Source of the DNA: Robertkochia aurantiaca
Lineage (GTDB): Bacteria; Bacteroidota; Bacteroidia; Flavobacteriales; Flavobacteriaceae
Direction of reading: 5' to 3'
DNA: 64,000 nucleotides
NCBI RefSeq assembly: GCF_020166495.1
Contig: NZ_JAINZS010000001.1
Location: 372,001-436,000, forward strand
The translations under genes and the position numbers were made by a program. Below the pieces are notes generated by a model, which worked only from the letters and a program-made list of their open reading frames with translations, searched no databases and had not been told where the DNA came from. Positions 35,754-44,453 of this stretch are shown in pieces; the first letter of the stretch is position 1, and every line of letters begins with the position of its first letter.

Positions 35754-35803
35754 TTGCCCGGAAGTTACCCGAGCAAATTACTGCCCGAATTGCCCCCTTC
35801 GGG
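35754..35803 (+). promoter_or_regulatory. Two hairpins in the leader of the acyl-CoA carboxylase gene
   Basis: An eight-pair imperfect stem (TTGCCCGG with CCCGAGCAA, 35754-35776) is followed by a perfect six-base stem (CCCGAA with TTCGGG, 35784-35803). Both lie within 90 bases upstream of the ATG and are unusually GC-rich for the gap. Confidence 0.5.
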
Positions 35804-35841
35804 ACCGCTAACTTAAATTAATCACTACCAAAATTAGTTTG

Positions 35842-37470
35842 ATGGATTTAAAATTCAATAAGAACGAAGATCACAATAAGCTTAAAGTATCTGAATTAAA
35901 ATCAAGACTACAAAAAATATCGCTGGGAGGCGGAGAAAAACGCATCAAAAAACAACACGAGAACGGGAAGCTCACTGCTCGTGAGCGTATCGATCACCTC
36001 CTGGATAAAGACCGACCGTCTATCGAGATCGGGGCGCTTGCCGGATATGAAATGTACGAAGAGCATGGCGGATGTCCTTCAGGAGGGGTCGTTGTCAAGA
36101 TCGGCTACGTTAGTGGAAAACAATGTATCGTCGTTGCCAACGATGCCACGGTGAAGGCGGGAGCCTGGTTTCCGATCACAGGAAAGAAAAACCTGCGGGC
36201 ACAGGAGATCGCGATGGAAAATCGTTTGCCGATCATCTACCTGGTCGACAGTGCTGGTGTATACCTGCCTATGCAGGATGAGATCTTCCCGGATAAGGAA
36301 CACTTTGGTAGGATCTTCAGAAATAATGCGATCATGAGCAGTATGGGAATCACCCAGATCGCTGCGGTGATGGGAAGTTGTGTGGCAGGAGGAGCTTACT
36401 TACCCATCATGAGCGACGAAGCGCTGATCGTTGATAAAACAGGAAGTATTTTCCTGGCCGGGAGCTACCTGGTAAAGGCTGCCATCGGTGAGAATATAGA
36501 CAATGAAACCCTTGGCGGGGCAACCACTCACAGCGAGATAAGCGGGGTCACCGACTACAAGGCTAAAGACGATAAAGATGCACTGAATACCATCAGGAAT
36601 ATCATGAACAAGATCGGTGATTTCGACAAGGCCGGTTTTAACCGTGAAAAGCCCAAAAAACCCGGGAAAGATCTCCAGGAAATTTATGGGATCATCCCCA
36701 AAAGCCGGGCAGATCAGTACGATATGATGGAGGTCATCGAACGCCTGATCGACAAAGACAGCTTTGAGGCTTATAAGGATGGCTACGGAAAAACGCTGAT
36801 CACCGGATATGCCCGCATCGATGGTTGGGCCGTGGGAATCGTGGCGAACCAACGGAAAGTTGTCAAATCAGGGAAAGGCGAAATGCAGTTTGGCGGTGTG
36901 ATCTATTCTGATTCTGCCGACAAAGCCACCCGATTTATTGCCAACTGCAACCAGAAAAAAATTCCGCTGGTTTTTCTGCAGGACGTGACCGGTTTTATGG
37001 TAGGCAGCAAATCAGAGCACGGAGGAATTATCAAAGACGGAGCGAAGATGGTGAATGCCGTTAGCAATTCGGTGGTGCCTAAGTTCACTGTCGTCATCGG
37101 AAATTCTTACGGAGCAGGAAACTACGCCATGTGCGGAAAAGCCTATGATCCCAGGCTGATCGTTGCCTGGCCCAGCTCAGAACTGGCGGTGATGGGAGGT
37201 TCCCAGGCTGCTAAGGTTTTGCTGCAGATAGAAACCGCGGCCATGAAGAAAAAAGGGGAAACCATCACTAAGGAAAAAGAAGAAAAGCTCTTTAACGAGA
37301 TCAAGTCACGATATGATGAGCAGGTGTCTCCTTACTACGCAGCGGCCCGTCTATGGACCGATGCCATTATCGATCCGGCCGACACCCGAAAATGGATCAG
37401 CATGGGAATCGAAGCAGCCGATCATGCTCCCATTGAAAAGAAATTTAATCTGGGAGTGATACAGACGTGA
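35842..37470 (+). CDS. Acyl-CoA carboxylase beta (carboxyltransferase) subunit, methylcrotonyl-CoA carboxylase-like
   Basis: Carboxyltransferase subunit of a biotin-dependent acyl-CoA carboxylase, 542 residues. The N-terminal half has KLTARERIDHLLD, YEMYEEHGGCPSGGVV and VANDATVKAGAWFP; the second half has GVIYSDSADKATRFI, FLQDVTGFMVGSKSEHGGII and GNSYGAGNYAMCGKAYDPR, the acyl-CoA and carboxybiotin pockets. The spacing and the GNYAMCG stretch resemble 3-methylcrotonyl-CoA carboxylase (leucine breakdown) more than propionyl-CoA carboxylase, but that is a judgement by eye. The biotin carboxylase subunit is not adjacent. The ATG at 35842 is preferred to a TTG three bases earlier. Confidence 0.85.
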   Translation: MDLKFNKNEDHNKLKVSELKSRLQKISLGGGEKRIKKQHENGKLTARERIDHLLDKDRPSIEIGALAGYEMYEEHGGCPSGGVVVKIGYVSGKQCIVVANDATVKAGAWFPITGKKNLRAQEIAMENRLPIIYLVDSAGVYLPMQDEIFPDKEHFGRIFRNNAIMSSMGITQIAAVMGSCVAGGAYLPIMSDEALIVDKTGSIFLAGSYLVKAAIGENIDNETLGGATTHSEISGVTDYKAKDDKDALNTIRNIMNKIGDFDKAGFNREKPKKPGKDLQEIYGIIPKSRADQYDMMEVIERLIDKDSFEAYKDGYGKTLITGYARIDGWAVGIVANQRKVVKSGKGEMQFGGVIYSDSADKATRFIANCNQKKIPLVFLQDVTGFMVGSKSEHGGIIKDGAKMVNAVSNSVVPKFTVVIGNSYGAGNYAMCGKAYDPRLIVAWPSSELAVMGGSQAAKVLLQIETAAMKKKGETITKEKEEKLFNEIKSRYDEQVSPYYAAARLWTDAIIDPADTRKWISMGIEAADHAPIEKKFNLGVIQT

Positions 37471-37484
37471 TTTGGTTTTTGGGT

Positions 37485-37660
37485 ATGCAGTTATACGGTT
37501 ATGCAGTTATACGTGGTTAGCTAACAGCTATCGGTGAACGGTTTTTATTATAACAGAACCATTCTCTTATCTCTTATATCAGGGATACGGTCCTGCCGGC
37601 AGGCAGGGATGCGGTGATAGCTAACGGCTAACAGCTATCGGTGAACGGGATTTTCTCATA
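37485..37660 (+). repeat. Intergenic direct repeats downstream of the carboxylase gene
   Basis: ATGCAGTTATACG occurs twice (37485-37497, 37501-37513). A 21-base unit starting CTAACAGCTATCGG occurs at 37521-37541 and 37628-37648, followed both times by similar AT-rich sequence and ACCATTCTC. Between them is a perfect palindrome CCTGCCGGCAGG (37592-37603). Confidence 0.85.
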
Positions 37661-37667
37661 ATAAACC

Positions 37668-37784
37668 ATTCTCCACTCTCTATTCTCTATTCCCCACTCT
37701 CCATTCTCTATTCTCCATTCCCTATTCCCTATTCCCTATTCCCTATTCCCTATTCCCTATTCCCTATTCTCTACTTCCCTCCTC
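37668..37784 (+). repeat. Pyrimidine tandem array with seven ATTCCCT units
   Basis: A C/T-rich tract that includes seven perfect copies of the seven-base unit ATTCCCT (37717-37765), flanked by degenerate copies such as ATTCTCT and CCACTCT. It contains no G. It separates the carboxylase gene from the tRNA promoter. Confidence 0.95.
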
Positions 37785-37809
37785 CAATCAAAAACTTTTA
37801 AAAAAGAAC

Positions 37810-37841
37810 TTGATTATCTCATACGATTTTGCGTATTTTCG
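37810..37841 (+). promoter_or_regulatory. Promoter of the tRNA-Val gene
   Basis: TTG at 37810-37812, a 21-base spacer and TATTTTCG at 37834-37841 (one mismatch to TAnnTTTG), 11 bases before the tRNA. Confidence 0.6.
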
Positions 37842-37852
37842 CAATCCGTATC

Positions 37853-37927
37853 GGGTCATTAACTCAGTTGGTTTAGAGTGTCACCTTGACAGGGTGGAAG
37901 TCATTGGTTCGAGTCCAATATGACCCA
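37853..37927 (+). tRNA. tRNA-Val (anticodon GAC)
   Basis: A full cloverleaf can be drawn: acceptor stem GGGTCAT paired with ATGACCC, D arm ACTC/GAGT, anticodon stem TCACC/GGTGG with loop TTGACAG (anticodon GAC at 37888-37890, reading GUC and GUU), and T arm ATTGG/CCAAT with TTCGAGT. The discriminator base is A. CCA is not encoded (the next bases are CTA), so it must be added after transcription. Confidence 0.96.
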
Positions 37928-37930
37928 CTA

Positions 37931-37966
37931 AAAAAGCCGTTCCTTCTAACAGGAACGGCTTTTTTT
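37931..37966 (+). terminator. Terminator of the tRNA-Val gene
   Basis: AAGCCGTTCCT and AGGAACGGCTT form a perfect 11-base stem with a six-base loop, followed by a T run. The A run on the other side may also serve the minus-strand peptidase gene. Confidence 0.93.
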
Positions 37967-37994
37967 ATTTTCGCTTATGTTGATGAGATAATTA

Positions 37995-39338
37995 TCAATC
38001 ACTCAAATGGTCATTCACCCTGGGGATCAGCAGAAACTCCGTCTGCCGGCCATCTACATAATTAAAGCCGTCATCGCCATAGAACCCTGCCTCTTCCAGC
38101 ATGATACGGATATCGCGATTCCATTCCGGTATGTTCACCGTTGCATTTAATTCTATAGCATAGACGGTATTCGGGTACAGGGGATAATCACCATCGCCTT
38201 CCACTCCCCCCTGGGAATCCCACATCCCGATGGTCGGACCGGCCGAATGACCGTAACTTCCGAGAGGATGGGTATAAATCGCAGGTTGCAGTCCTTCTGC
38301 CTTGGCTTCCCCAAGAGATTTGAGAAGGATCTCATTGCCTGTTTTTCCTTTTTCGAAATTACGAGTGAGGGCATCCTGCACCTGGTTTCCTTTCTCAAAA
38401 GCTTTCTTTAAGAAGTCAGGAGCTTCCTTTTCTCCTCTTCGCAGTACATAGGCCAGCTCCTGGCAGTCGGTATTCAAACGCAGGTAGGTGATCCCAAAAT
38501 CACAATGAAGCAAATCTCCCGGCATGATCACCTCATTTTCAGGTCTCCCGGAAAATGAATACAGGTGGCCGACCAGTTCCTCGCTGGTACGCTGCACATC
38601 GACCGTTGGGTGAAACCAGGTTTCAAGACCAAGACCGGTCACCTTTTCCCTCATCCACCATTCCACATCGGTAGTGGTGGTCACTCCGGGGGTGATCACT
38701 TCCTCAGAAAAAGCTTCTGCAATGATATCGTGCGTAATATCTACCAGTTGTGTGTAAATGGCCATTTCTCTTGGGGTACGTGTCTCTATCCAGGAAACAG
38801 CCAGTTCTTCTGCAGAGGTAATTCTCTTTTTATAGGTATTTGGAAGATATTCCATAAACTCATTATAGTCGGTAAGAACCAGTCCGTCTGCAATATTGAA
38901 ATGCTCTGAATAGTTCAATCCGATGGTCCGGGGATCCCGCTCTTCGATGATCTCGACCAGTCGTGCCCACTGATCAGGTTGTTTTTCTTTATCCCAGGCT
39001 GAAATGATATTCTCTCCGAAATTATAGCGGGCCACAGCCAGGCGTTCTAGGGTATCTGCCGCCTTATCGCGATAGAAGACCAGGATGGTTCTTCGGCGCG
39101 CATTCAGCCAGGTCGCAGGTAACATTGTCTTTAATACCGGATCTTCGTTATATTCCCTGGATATAACTACCCACATATCGATTCCCGCACGGTCCATGAG
39201 TTCGGGTAGCAGGTAGGTAAACCGTTCTTTCAGGATCTCATCAATAACCTCGGCTCTTTCGCGTTCAGGGAGAATGCGCTGTGCATTCAGGCAAAGGCCG
39301 GCCATCACAAAGCTTAACAACAGAATTTTTTTCAGCAT
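37995..39338 (-). CDS. Secreted M24-family (Xaa-Pro) peptidase
   Basis: Exported metallopeptidase-like protein of 447 residues with a signal peptide (about 1-19, ending CLNAQ). The N-terminal creatinase-like domain (about 25-185, with MWVVISREYNEDPVLKTMLP) is followed by the pita-bread catalytic domain: LHCDFGITYLRLNTDCQE (the two metal aspartates), YTHPLGSYGHSAGP (metal histidine region), AIELNAT and LEEAGFY (metal glutamates). In this family the enzyme removes residues from X-Pro bonds or acts on creatine-like compounds; specificity is unknown. It lies convergent with the tRNA gene. Confidence 0.87.
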   Translation of the reverse strand: MLKKILLLSFVMAGLCLNAQRILPERERAEVIDEILKERFTYLLPELMDRAGIDMWVVISREYNEDPVLKTMLPATWLNARRRTILVFYRDKAADTLERLAVARYNFGENIISAWDKEKQPDQWARLVEIIEERDPRTIGLNYSEHFNIADGLVLTDYNEFMEYLPNTYKKRITSAEELAVSWIETRTPREMAIYTQLVDITHDIIAEAFSEEVITPGVTTTTDVEWWMREKVTGLGLETWFHPTVDVQRTSEELVGHLYSFSGRPENEVIMPGDLLHCDFGITYLRLNTDCQELAYVLRRGEKEAPDFLKKAFEKGNQVQDALTRNFEKGKTGNEILLKSLGEAKAEGLQPAIYTHPLGSYGHSAGPTIGMWDSQGGVEGDGDYPLYPNTVYAIELNATVNIPEWNRDIRIMLEEAGFYGDDGFNYVDGRQTEFLLIPRVNDHLSD

Positions 39339-39463
39339 GTGTTTTCAGATTTTCCGTACAAATTACATCAAAAGAACGATTTGATGAAATGAAGCAAAAT
39401 CACTTTTACAAGTGGCTGTTTTTCAGTATATTAATAGATAGTTTAACCAATAAACAAACCAAA

Positions 39464-39886
39464 ATGGAAACTGTTAAGAATCTTAATAAGTGGGCGAACG
39501 CGCACACTTATTATCCCTTGGATCTGCTCCGGGTGGCTCTGGGAGTATTTCTGTTCATAAAGGGAACCAAATTCATCGCCAACAGCCAATACCTGATCGA
39601 TCTGATCGAACCCTTTCAGAATCTTGCGGGGTCGATGATCATGATACATTATGTGGCGCCGGCTCATATGGTAGGAGGCCTGCTCATTGCCTTCGGATTG
39701 CTTACCAGATGGTCAGTGATCGCACAGCTTCCCATACTGATCGGTGCTGTAGCCATTAATTTTGCAGGAGAAATGCATGCAGGCAATCTGATACTTTCAA
39801 CAGTGGCACTCCTCTTATGTATTTTCTTCCTCTTTTACGGAAGCGGAAAACATTCGGCCGACTATTATTTTAAAATGCAACAGTAG
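39464..39886 (+). CDS. DoxX-family membrane protein
   Basis: Inner-membrane protein of 140 residues from METVKNLNKWANAHTYYPL. Four hydrophobic segments are visible: about 22-40 (LLRVALGVFLFIKGTKFI), 57-75, 79-97 (LLIAFGLLTRWSVI) and 106-128 (LILSTVALLLCIFFLFYGSG). The RVALGVFLFIKG opening and the LTR turn are DoxX-like. Function unknown; DoxX proteins have been linked to thiosulfate or thiol redox processes in some organisms. A longer frame from 39281 runs into the divergent peptidase gene and is not supported. Confidence 0.82.
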   Translation: METVKNLNKWANAHTYYPLDLLRVALGVFLFIKGTKFIANSQYLIDLIEPFQNLAGSMIMIHYVAPAHMVGGLLIAFGLLTRWSVIAQLPILIGAVAINFAGEMHAGNLILSTVALLLCIFFLFYGSGKHSADYYFKMQQ

Positions 39887-39893
39887 AACCCGA

Positions 39894-41192
39894 TCAAAGA
39901 CCTTTCTGGTCCAGTTCCAGAATCGTATGTAACAGAACATTGGCACCCCTGGCGATGTCTTCAGGAGAACTGTATTCTTCCGGAGAGTGACTGATACCGC
40001 CTTTGCTGGGAATAAATATCATTCCAACCGGACCGATCACAGCCATTTCCTGGGCATCATGCCCGGCCCCGCTGGGCATTTCCTTATGACTGTAACCCAG
40101 ATCAGAAGCCACTGATGCAATGGTCGATTTAATAAGCTTATCGGTAAGAGCCGGATAACTGTCTGTAGAGAGATGTTCAAACGCTATTTCCGTACCGGTT
40201 TCGGCTTCTATTTGCTCAGCGCGCTCTTGTATCATTTCAAAAAGCTGCCTGATCTTTTCCTTGGAAAGGTCCCTGATCTCGAGGCTCAGAACGACCTTGC
40301 CGGGTATGACATTCGGTGCCCCGGGTTCGGCCTTTATTCTGCCCACTGTTCCTACCTGCCTCCCTTCAACGCTGTTGATCACCTCATTTACGGCAATGGT
40401 AAATTTAGCTGCCGCAAGCATGGCGTCTTTTCGCATGTTCATAGGAGTTGTCCCGGCATGATTTGCAGAACCGGTAATAGTGACATCCCACCATTCAATA
40501 CCGACGATTCCTTCCACGATCCCTATATCGATCTGTTCATTCTCAAGTATGGCTCCCTGCTCGATATGCAATTCCAGAAAAGCAAGCATAGATCCCTTTT
40601 CCCGGGCCACCTCACCAATCCTGTCTGGGTTTCCTCCAATCTTTCTGATTCCTTCTCCCATGGTGATTCCTGTGATGTTCTTTTCACCGAGAAGATCTGT
40701 ATTTAAATGCCCTGCAATGGCACTGCTGCCAATTACCCCTCCTTCTTCATTTGCAAACAAAATGACTTCAAGAGGATGGTTAGTCACTACATTTCTTTCA
40801 TCGAGCGTCTTTATCACCTCGATCGCTCCCATAACCCCTACGCAGCCATCATAATCACCTCCATCGGGTACCATATCGATATGGGAACCGAATATGATAG
40901 GTTTGGATTTCGAATCCTTCCCATCTCTTCGGCCGATTATATTACCGGCATAGTCGATACGGGTTTCCAGACCGGCATCTTTCATGAGTTGTAAGACAAA
41001 ACCTCTGGCTGCCACATCTTCATCAGAAAATGCCACACGGTATGAGTGACCGCTGCTGTCGCGACCAAAGGTCGATAACTTTGTAAGGTTTTCATTTATA
41101 CGTTCCTTATCAACTCTCAACGCTTCCGTATCGCTTTGTGAATAAACGTTTACCAGGGCTAAAAGAAAAAACAGTAAGGCTATATTTTTCAT
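39894..41192 (-). CDS. Secreted M20-family Zn-dependent amidohydrolase (hydantoinase/carbamoylase type)
   Basis: Exported amidase of 432 residues from MKNIALLFFLLALVNVYSQ (signal peptide about 19 residues). It matches the allantoate amidohydrolase / N-carbamoyl-L-amino acid hydrolase branch of M20: GSHIDMVPDGGDYDGCVGV (about 103-121, first metal ligands and the bridging aspartate), LFANEEGGVIGSSAIAG (catalytic Glu-Glu), LELHIEQGAILENEQI, and GAGHDAQEMA (last metal histidine). Known relatives are cytoplasmic; a signal peptide suggests this one acts in the periplasm, which is a difference worth noting. Its end lies seven bases from the DoxX stop (convergent). Confidence 0.88.
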   Translation of the reverse strand: MKNIALLFFLLALVNVYSQSDTEALRVDKERINENLTKLSTFGRDSSGHSYRVAFSDEDVAARGFVLQLMKDAGLETRIDYAGNIIGRRDGKDSKSKPIIFGSHIDMVPDGGDYDGCVGVMGAIEVIKTLDERNVVTNHPLEVILFANEEGGVIGSSAIAGHLNTDLLGEKNITGITMGEGIRKIGGNPDRIGEVAREKGSMLAFLELHIEQGAILENEQIDIGIVEGIVGIEWWDVTITGSANHAGTTPMNMRKDAMLAAAKFTIAVNEVINSVEGRQVGTVGRIKAEPGAPNVIPGKVVLSLEIRDLSKEKIRQLFEMIQERAEQIEAETGTEIAFEHLSTDSYPALTDKLIKSTIASVASDLGYSHKEMPSGAGHDAQEMAVIGPVGMIFIPSKGGISHSPEEYSSPEDIARGANVLLHTILELDQKGL

Positions 41193-41277
41193 AAGCATCA
41201 AATAATATTCTCACTAAGTTAAGAAAACCATGTATTTATTCACCTCCCCCTGTAATCTATCACAAAGGCTATGAAAT

Positions 41278-41305
41278 AAAAAAACGTCCATATCGGACGT
41301 TTTTG
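41278..41305 (-). terminator. Terminator of the menE transcript
   Basis: AAAACGTCC and GGACGTTTT form a stem with an ATATC loop; on the minus strand it is followed by a run of T, fitting the end of the menE-side operon. Confidence 0.85.
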
Positions 41306-41325
41306 TATGAAGTTTTGAAAGCCGG

Positions 41326-42423
41326 TCAGGCCTTTTCAAGAATCTTTTCAACGGTGACTTCCCTGATCACCTTGCTGTTTTCGGTTTCCTCAAAACGCGA
41401 GGTAAAGAGTATATCTTTGGGTCGTTCAAACTTTTCAAGGTTTTTAACCCGTGAAATTTCATCTTCTATTTCTTCCCTTTGATTCTCCATGCCTTCCACT
41501 ACCAACACCACCTTCTGACCCAATTCCTTATCAGGAATACCGTAAATAAAGAAACGATCCCTGATATAAGGGGCAAATTTTTCTTCCACCAGTTCAGGTA
41601 TCACCTTCACCCCTCCTGAATTGATCACATGATCCACGCGACCAAGCCACTCGAAGGAATTATCTTCATGAATCTTTACCAGGTCATTTGTTATCACGGG
41701 TTCCTCGGCTAAATCAGGAGCCTGTATTACCAGGCAGCCCCGGTCATCAAGTTTTATTTCAATATTTGGCAACACTTCGAATCGGGCCGATTCAACCTCT
41801 TCTGCGTTTCTGAAATTATTGATCTTCTTAGCAGCGATATGAGTAACGGTTTCGGTCATACCATAAGTTTCAAAGATCATGGTGTGTTTGTTCTGAACAG
41901 CCTCTATCAGGTCACGGTTAACAGGAGCTCCGCCAACGATGAGTTTCTTGATCTGATTGAGTTTATCGAGCGAATTCATCACCTGAAGGGGAATCATGGC
42001 CGAAAAATCATAAGACTTATTCACTTCAGACAAAGGTGTGAGGCTGGGTTCCACCAGATCGATCTCTAAACCGAGTATCATAGCTCTCACCAGCATCATT
42101 TTACCGGCGATAAACCCCGCAGGAAGACAATGTAATGCCGTATCACCAACCCTGATACCAAAAAAATCTCCTGAAGCCAGGGCAGAATTTACCATGGCCT
42201 GTTTTTGAATTTTTATCATCCTGGGGTTTCCGGTCGATCCTGAAGTACGTACCTGTATATAGTCCTTGTCATCTACCCAATCCATGAGGAAATCCCCCAC
42301 GGCGATCTCAAAATCTTTACCTTCCTTGACAAAACTATAGGCTACCTCTTTAAGCTCCTCGCGGTTAAAATGAATACCATTGAGCTTGAACTTCAGGTGT
42401 AAATTTTCGTATGTTGGTTTCAT
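41326..42423 (-). CDS. menE: o-Succinylbenzoate-CoA ligase
   Basis: Activates o-succinylbenzoate with ATP and CoA in menaquinone synthesis. The 365-residue adenylate-forming enzyme has the phosphate loop RTSGSTGNPRMIKIQK (about 59-74), LPAGFIAGKMML, YGMTETVTHIAAKK (adenine-binding), GRVDHVINSGGVKV (about 262-275) and the C-terminal catalytic lysine in ENSKVIREVT. It is shorter than many acyl-CoA ligases (about 450-500), as is common for MenE of Bacteroidota. It is the last gene of the men region, 43 bases after the CPBP gene, and is followed by a terminator. Confidence 0.93.
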   Translation of the reverse strand: MKPTYENLHLKFKLNGIHFNREELKEVAYSFVKEGKDFEIAVGDFLMDWVDDKDYIQVRTSGSTGNPRMIKIQKQAMVNSALASGDFFGIRVGDTALHCLPAGFIAGKMMLVRAMILGLEIDLVEPSLTPLSEVNKSYDFSAMIPLQVMNSLDKLNQIKKLIVGGAPVNRDLIEAVQNKHTMIFETYGMTETVTHIAAKKINNFRNAEEVESARFEVLPNIEIKLDDRGCLVIQAPDLAEEPVITNDLVKIHEDNSFEWLGRVDHVINSGGVKVIPELVEEKFAPYIRDRFFIYGIPDKELGQKVVLVVEGMENQREEIEDEISRVKNLEKFERPKDILFTSRFEETENSKVIREVTVEKILEKA

Positions 42424-42466
42424 ACTGTAAAATTAATGCTTTCTGTGCGAATAGAAAGATAAATCG

Positions 42467-43378
42467 TTAAGCCCTGATATCATCCGGTTTAACCACTTTT
42501 CCTGTGAGTCTTTCCTTCCAGTTCTTCCATTTATATCGCTTTGAAAATATATATAACAACAAAGGAAAAACCACGAAAACGGGTACCAACACGTCAAAAC
42601 CAAGAGCAGGAGTCGCTATGTCTTTCAATACTGATGGGGTCTGAAAGGCAGTCCAGCTGGCGGTTACCAAAAGGGCCGTAAAAAGGTTGTTTGCAGCGTG
42701 AAATCCGATAGCCAGTTCAATTCCTTCATCCATGAGTGTTATAATCCCCAGAAAGAAACCGGTACCTATATAATAGACCAGGATACCATACCCCAGTTTC
42801 CCGACCTCAGGGTTACCCAGGTGCATCAAACCAAAGAGAACCGAAGTTGCGATCAGAGGAACCAAACGGTTACCGGCCCATATCCCGATACCCTGCATGA
42901 GATATCCCCTGAAAAGATATTCTTCAAAGCTTGTCTGAAGAGGGATTAGGAGAACTCCTACCAGGAGGAGGTATAAAAAAGGTTCCCATTCAAAGTTCCA
43001 CTCATAATTCTCAGGACCCAGCTGGTAATCCAGAAAGATCATCAGACCTGTTATGATCCCCCAAAGAAAAAAAGCGAAGAAAATCCGTTTCCAGTCAATC
43101 TTATTGCGGGCAGTGGTCAGAGAGGTGATCGATTGCTGATGAACCAGTTTTACCCATCCTAAGAGAAAAACCAGGCCAAAAGCCAGAGGAGCCAGTAATT
43201 CTATCAATACCCTGATTTCTCCTTTTTGTTCAATCTGTTTGGCCATCAAGGCTTCTACATCGATATTAAGAACCACTACTGCCAGGTAATTCAACACCAT
43301 TAAGGCAAAAAACAAACCGGGTATGATCAGGTATTTCCACAAACCGATATCACCCTTGTAACCTTGAGCTACGTACAT
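42467..43378 (-). CDS. CPBP-family intramembrane glutamic/metalloprotease
   Basis: Integral membrane protein of 303 residues with about seven or eight helices. The Abi/CPBP (Rce1-like) motifs are FEEYLFRGYLMQGI (motif 1, the Glu-Glu pair and Arg, about residues 155-168), FGLMHLGNP (motif 2 histidine, about 189) and GFHAANNLF (motif 3 His/Asn). The substrate is unknown; bacterial relatives cleave signal or prenylated peptides, or confer bacteriocin resistance. Its position inside the men cluster is repeated in some flavobacteria, but no mechanistic link to quinone synthesis is known. Confidence 0.88.
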   Translation of the reverse strand: MYVAQGYKGDIGLWKYLIIPGLFFALMVLNYLAVVVLNIDVEALMAKQIEQKGEIRVLIELLAPLAFGLVFLLGWVKLVHQQSITSLTTARNKIDWKRIFFAFFLWGIITGLMIFLDYQLGPENYEWNFEWEPFLYLLLVGVLLIPLQTSFEEYLFRGYLMQGIGIWAGNRLVPLIATSVLFGLMHLGNPEVGKLGYGILVYYIGTGFFLGIITLMDEGIELAIGFHAANNLFTALLVTASWTAFQTPSVLKDIATPALGFDVLVPVFVVFPLLLYIFSKRYKWKNWKERLTGKVVKPDDIRA

Positions 43379-43391
43379 ATATTAATAGAGA

Positions 43392-44453
43392 TTAAGTTTC
43401 ATTCCTTATTTGTTTGAGCACAGCATTCAAATCCCATGCTGCTGAACTGTTATAATGAAGCGCTCCGTCCCGAACCTCTAAGGGAGCAGGAATGTTATTG
43501 GTAAACAGGCTACCCGTTCCCAGGCCCTGGGGCATTCCATTATTCAGCGTAAAGGTCCATTGTGCAATGGCGTTCAGCCCTATGTTGCTTTCAAGTGCAC
43601 TGGTAATCCACCAGCCTATATCGTATTTCTCAGCCAGTTCGATCCATTGCCCTGCTCCTTGAAATCCACCTGTCAATGATGGCTTCAGGATGATATATTG
43701 CGGGCTGACGATTTGTAGCAGTTCTTCCTTTTTTGTTACATCGGTGATGCCTATCAATTCTTCGTCAAGGGCTATAGGAAGAGGGGTCCCTTTACAAAGC
43801 GAAGCCATGGCCTGCCATTGGCCGGCTCTGATGGGCTGTTCTATGGAGTGCAGGTCAAATTCAGATAAACTCCTGAGCTTATCGGCTGCTTCCCCTATTC
43901 CGAAGGCTCCGTTGGCGTCGACCCTTAGCTCTACCTGCTCTTTGCTGAAGTTTTTCCTGATACCCCTGATCAAAGCCATTTCCTTATCAAAATCGATGGC
44001 CCCGATCTTCATTTTTATACAATCAAAGCCCTGATCGAGCTTCTCTTCGATCTGTTCAAGCATGAATCCAGGGTCACCCATCCAGATCAATCCGTTTATG
44101 GGTATGGCTTTCTTTCCTTCAGTGAATTCACCGGGAAACAATACAAGGTTTTCAGCTGCATGCAGGGATCGGATGGCCTGTTCGAGACCAAATTGAATCG
44201 AAGGGAATTCCCTTAGGTAATGCAGCAGCTCCAGTTCAGGCAAATGTATATTTTGGCAGAGCCATTGCAGCTTTTCTTCGTAATCAGGCCTGTCGTCAAA
44301 GCTCAGACCTCTGAAGATACCACACTCTCCCACACCTGTACGCCCATTATTTTGAAGTACCAGGAACCAGGTTTCCTTGGTGTTCATGATCCCTCTCGAT
44401 GTGCCGCTGGGTCTTTTGAACTCTAACGTATATCGATGGTAAGTGGCCTTCAT
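43392..44453 (-). CDS. menC: o-Succinylbenzoate synthase
   Basis: Dehydrates SHCHC to o-succinylbenzoate in menaquinone synthesis; a member of the enolase superfamily. The 353 residues carry CIKMKIG (KxK catalytic lysines, about 145-151), RVDANGAF (metal Asp), HSIEQPI (metal Glu), ALDEEL (metal Asp) and ILKPSLTGG with the second catalytic lysine. The order and spacing match OSBS rather than muconate lactonising enzymes, and the men neighbours settle it. Its start overlaps the UPF0173 gene's stop by one base (TGATG), suggesting coupling. Confidence 0.93.
   Translation of the reverse strand: MKATYHRYTLEFKRPSGTSRGIMNTKETWFLVLQNNGRTGVGECGIFRGLSFDDRPDYEEKLQWLCQNIHLPELELLHYLREFPSIQFGLEQAIRSLHAAENLVLFPGEFTEGKKAIPINGLIWMGDPGFMLEQIEEKLDQGFDCIKMKIGAIDFDKEMALIRGIRKNFSKEQVELRVDANGAFGIGEAADKLRSLSEFDLHSIEQPIRAGQWQAMASLCKGTPLPIALDEELIGITDVTKKEELLQIVSPQYIILKPSLTGGFQGAGQWIELAEKYDIGWWITSALESNIGLNAIAQWTFTLNNGMPQGLGTGSLFTNNIPAPLEVRDGALHYNSSAAWDLNAVLKQIRNET

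Noticed and set aside
39281-39463. N-terminal extension of the DoxX gene
   Set aside because: The extension overlaps the start of the divergent peptidase gene, is rich in unrelated residues and precedes a good ATG at 39464 that begins the conserved family sequence.
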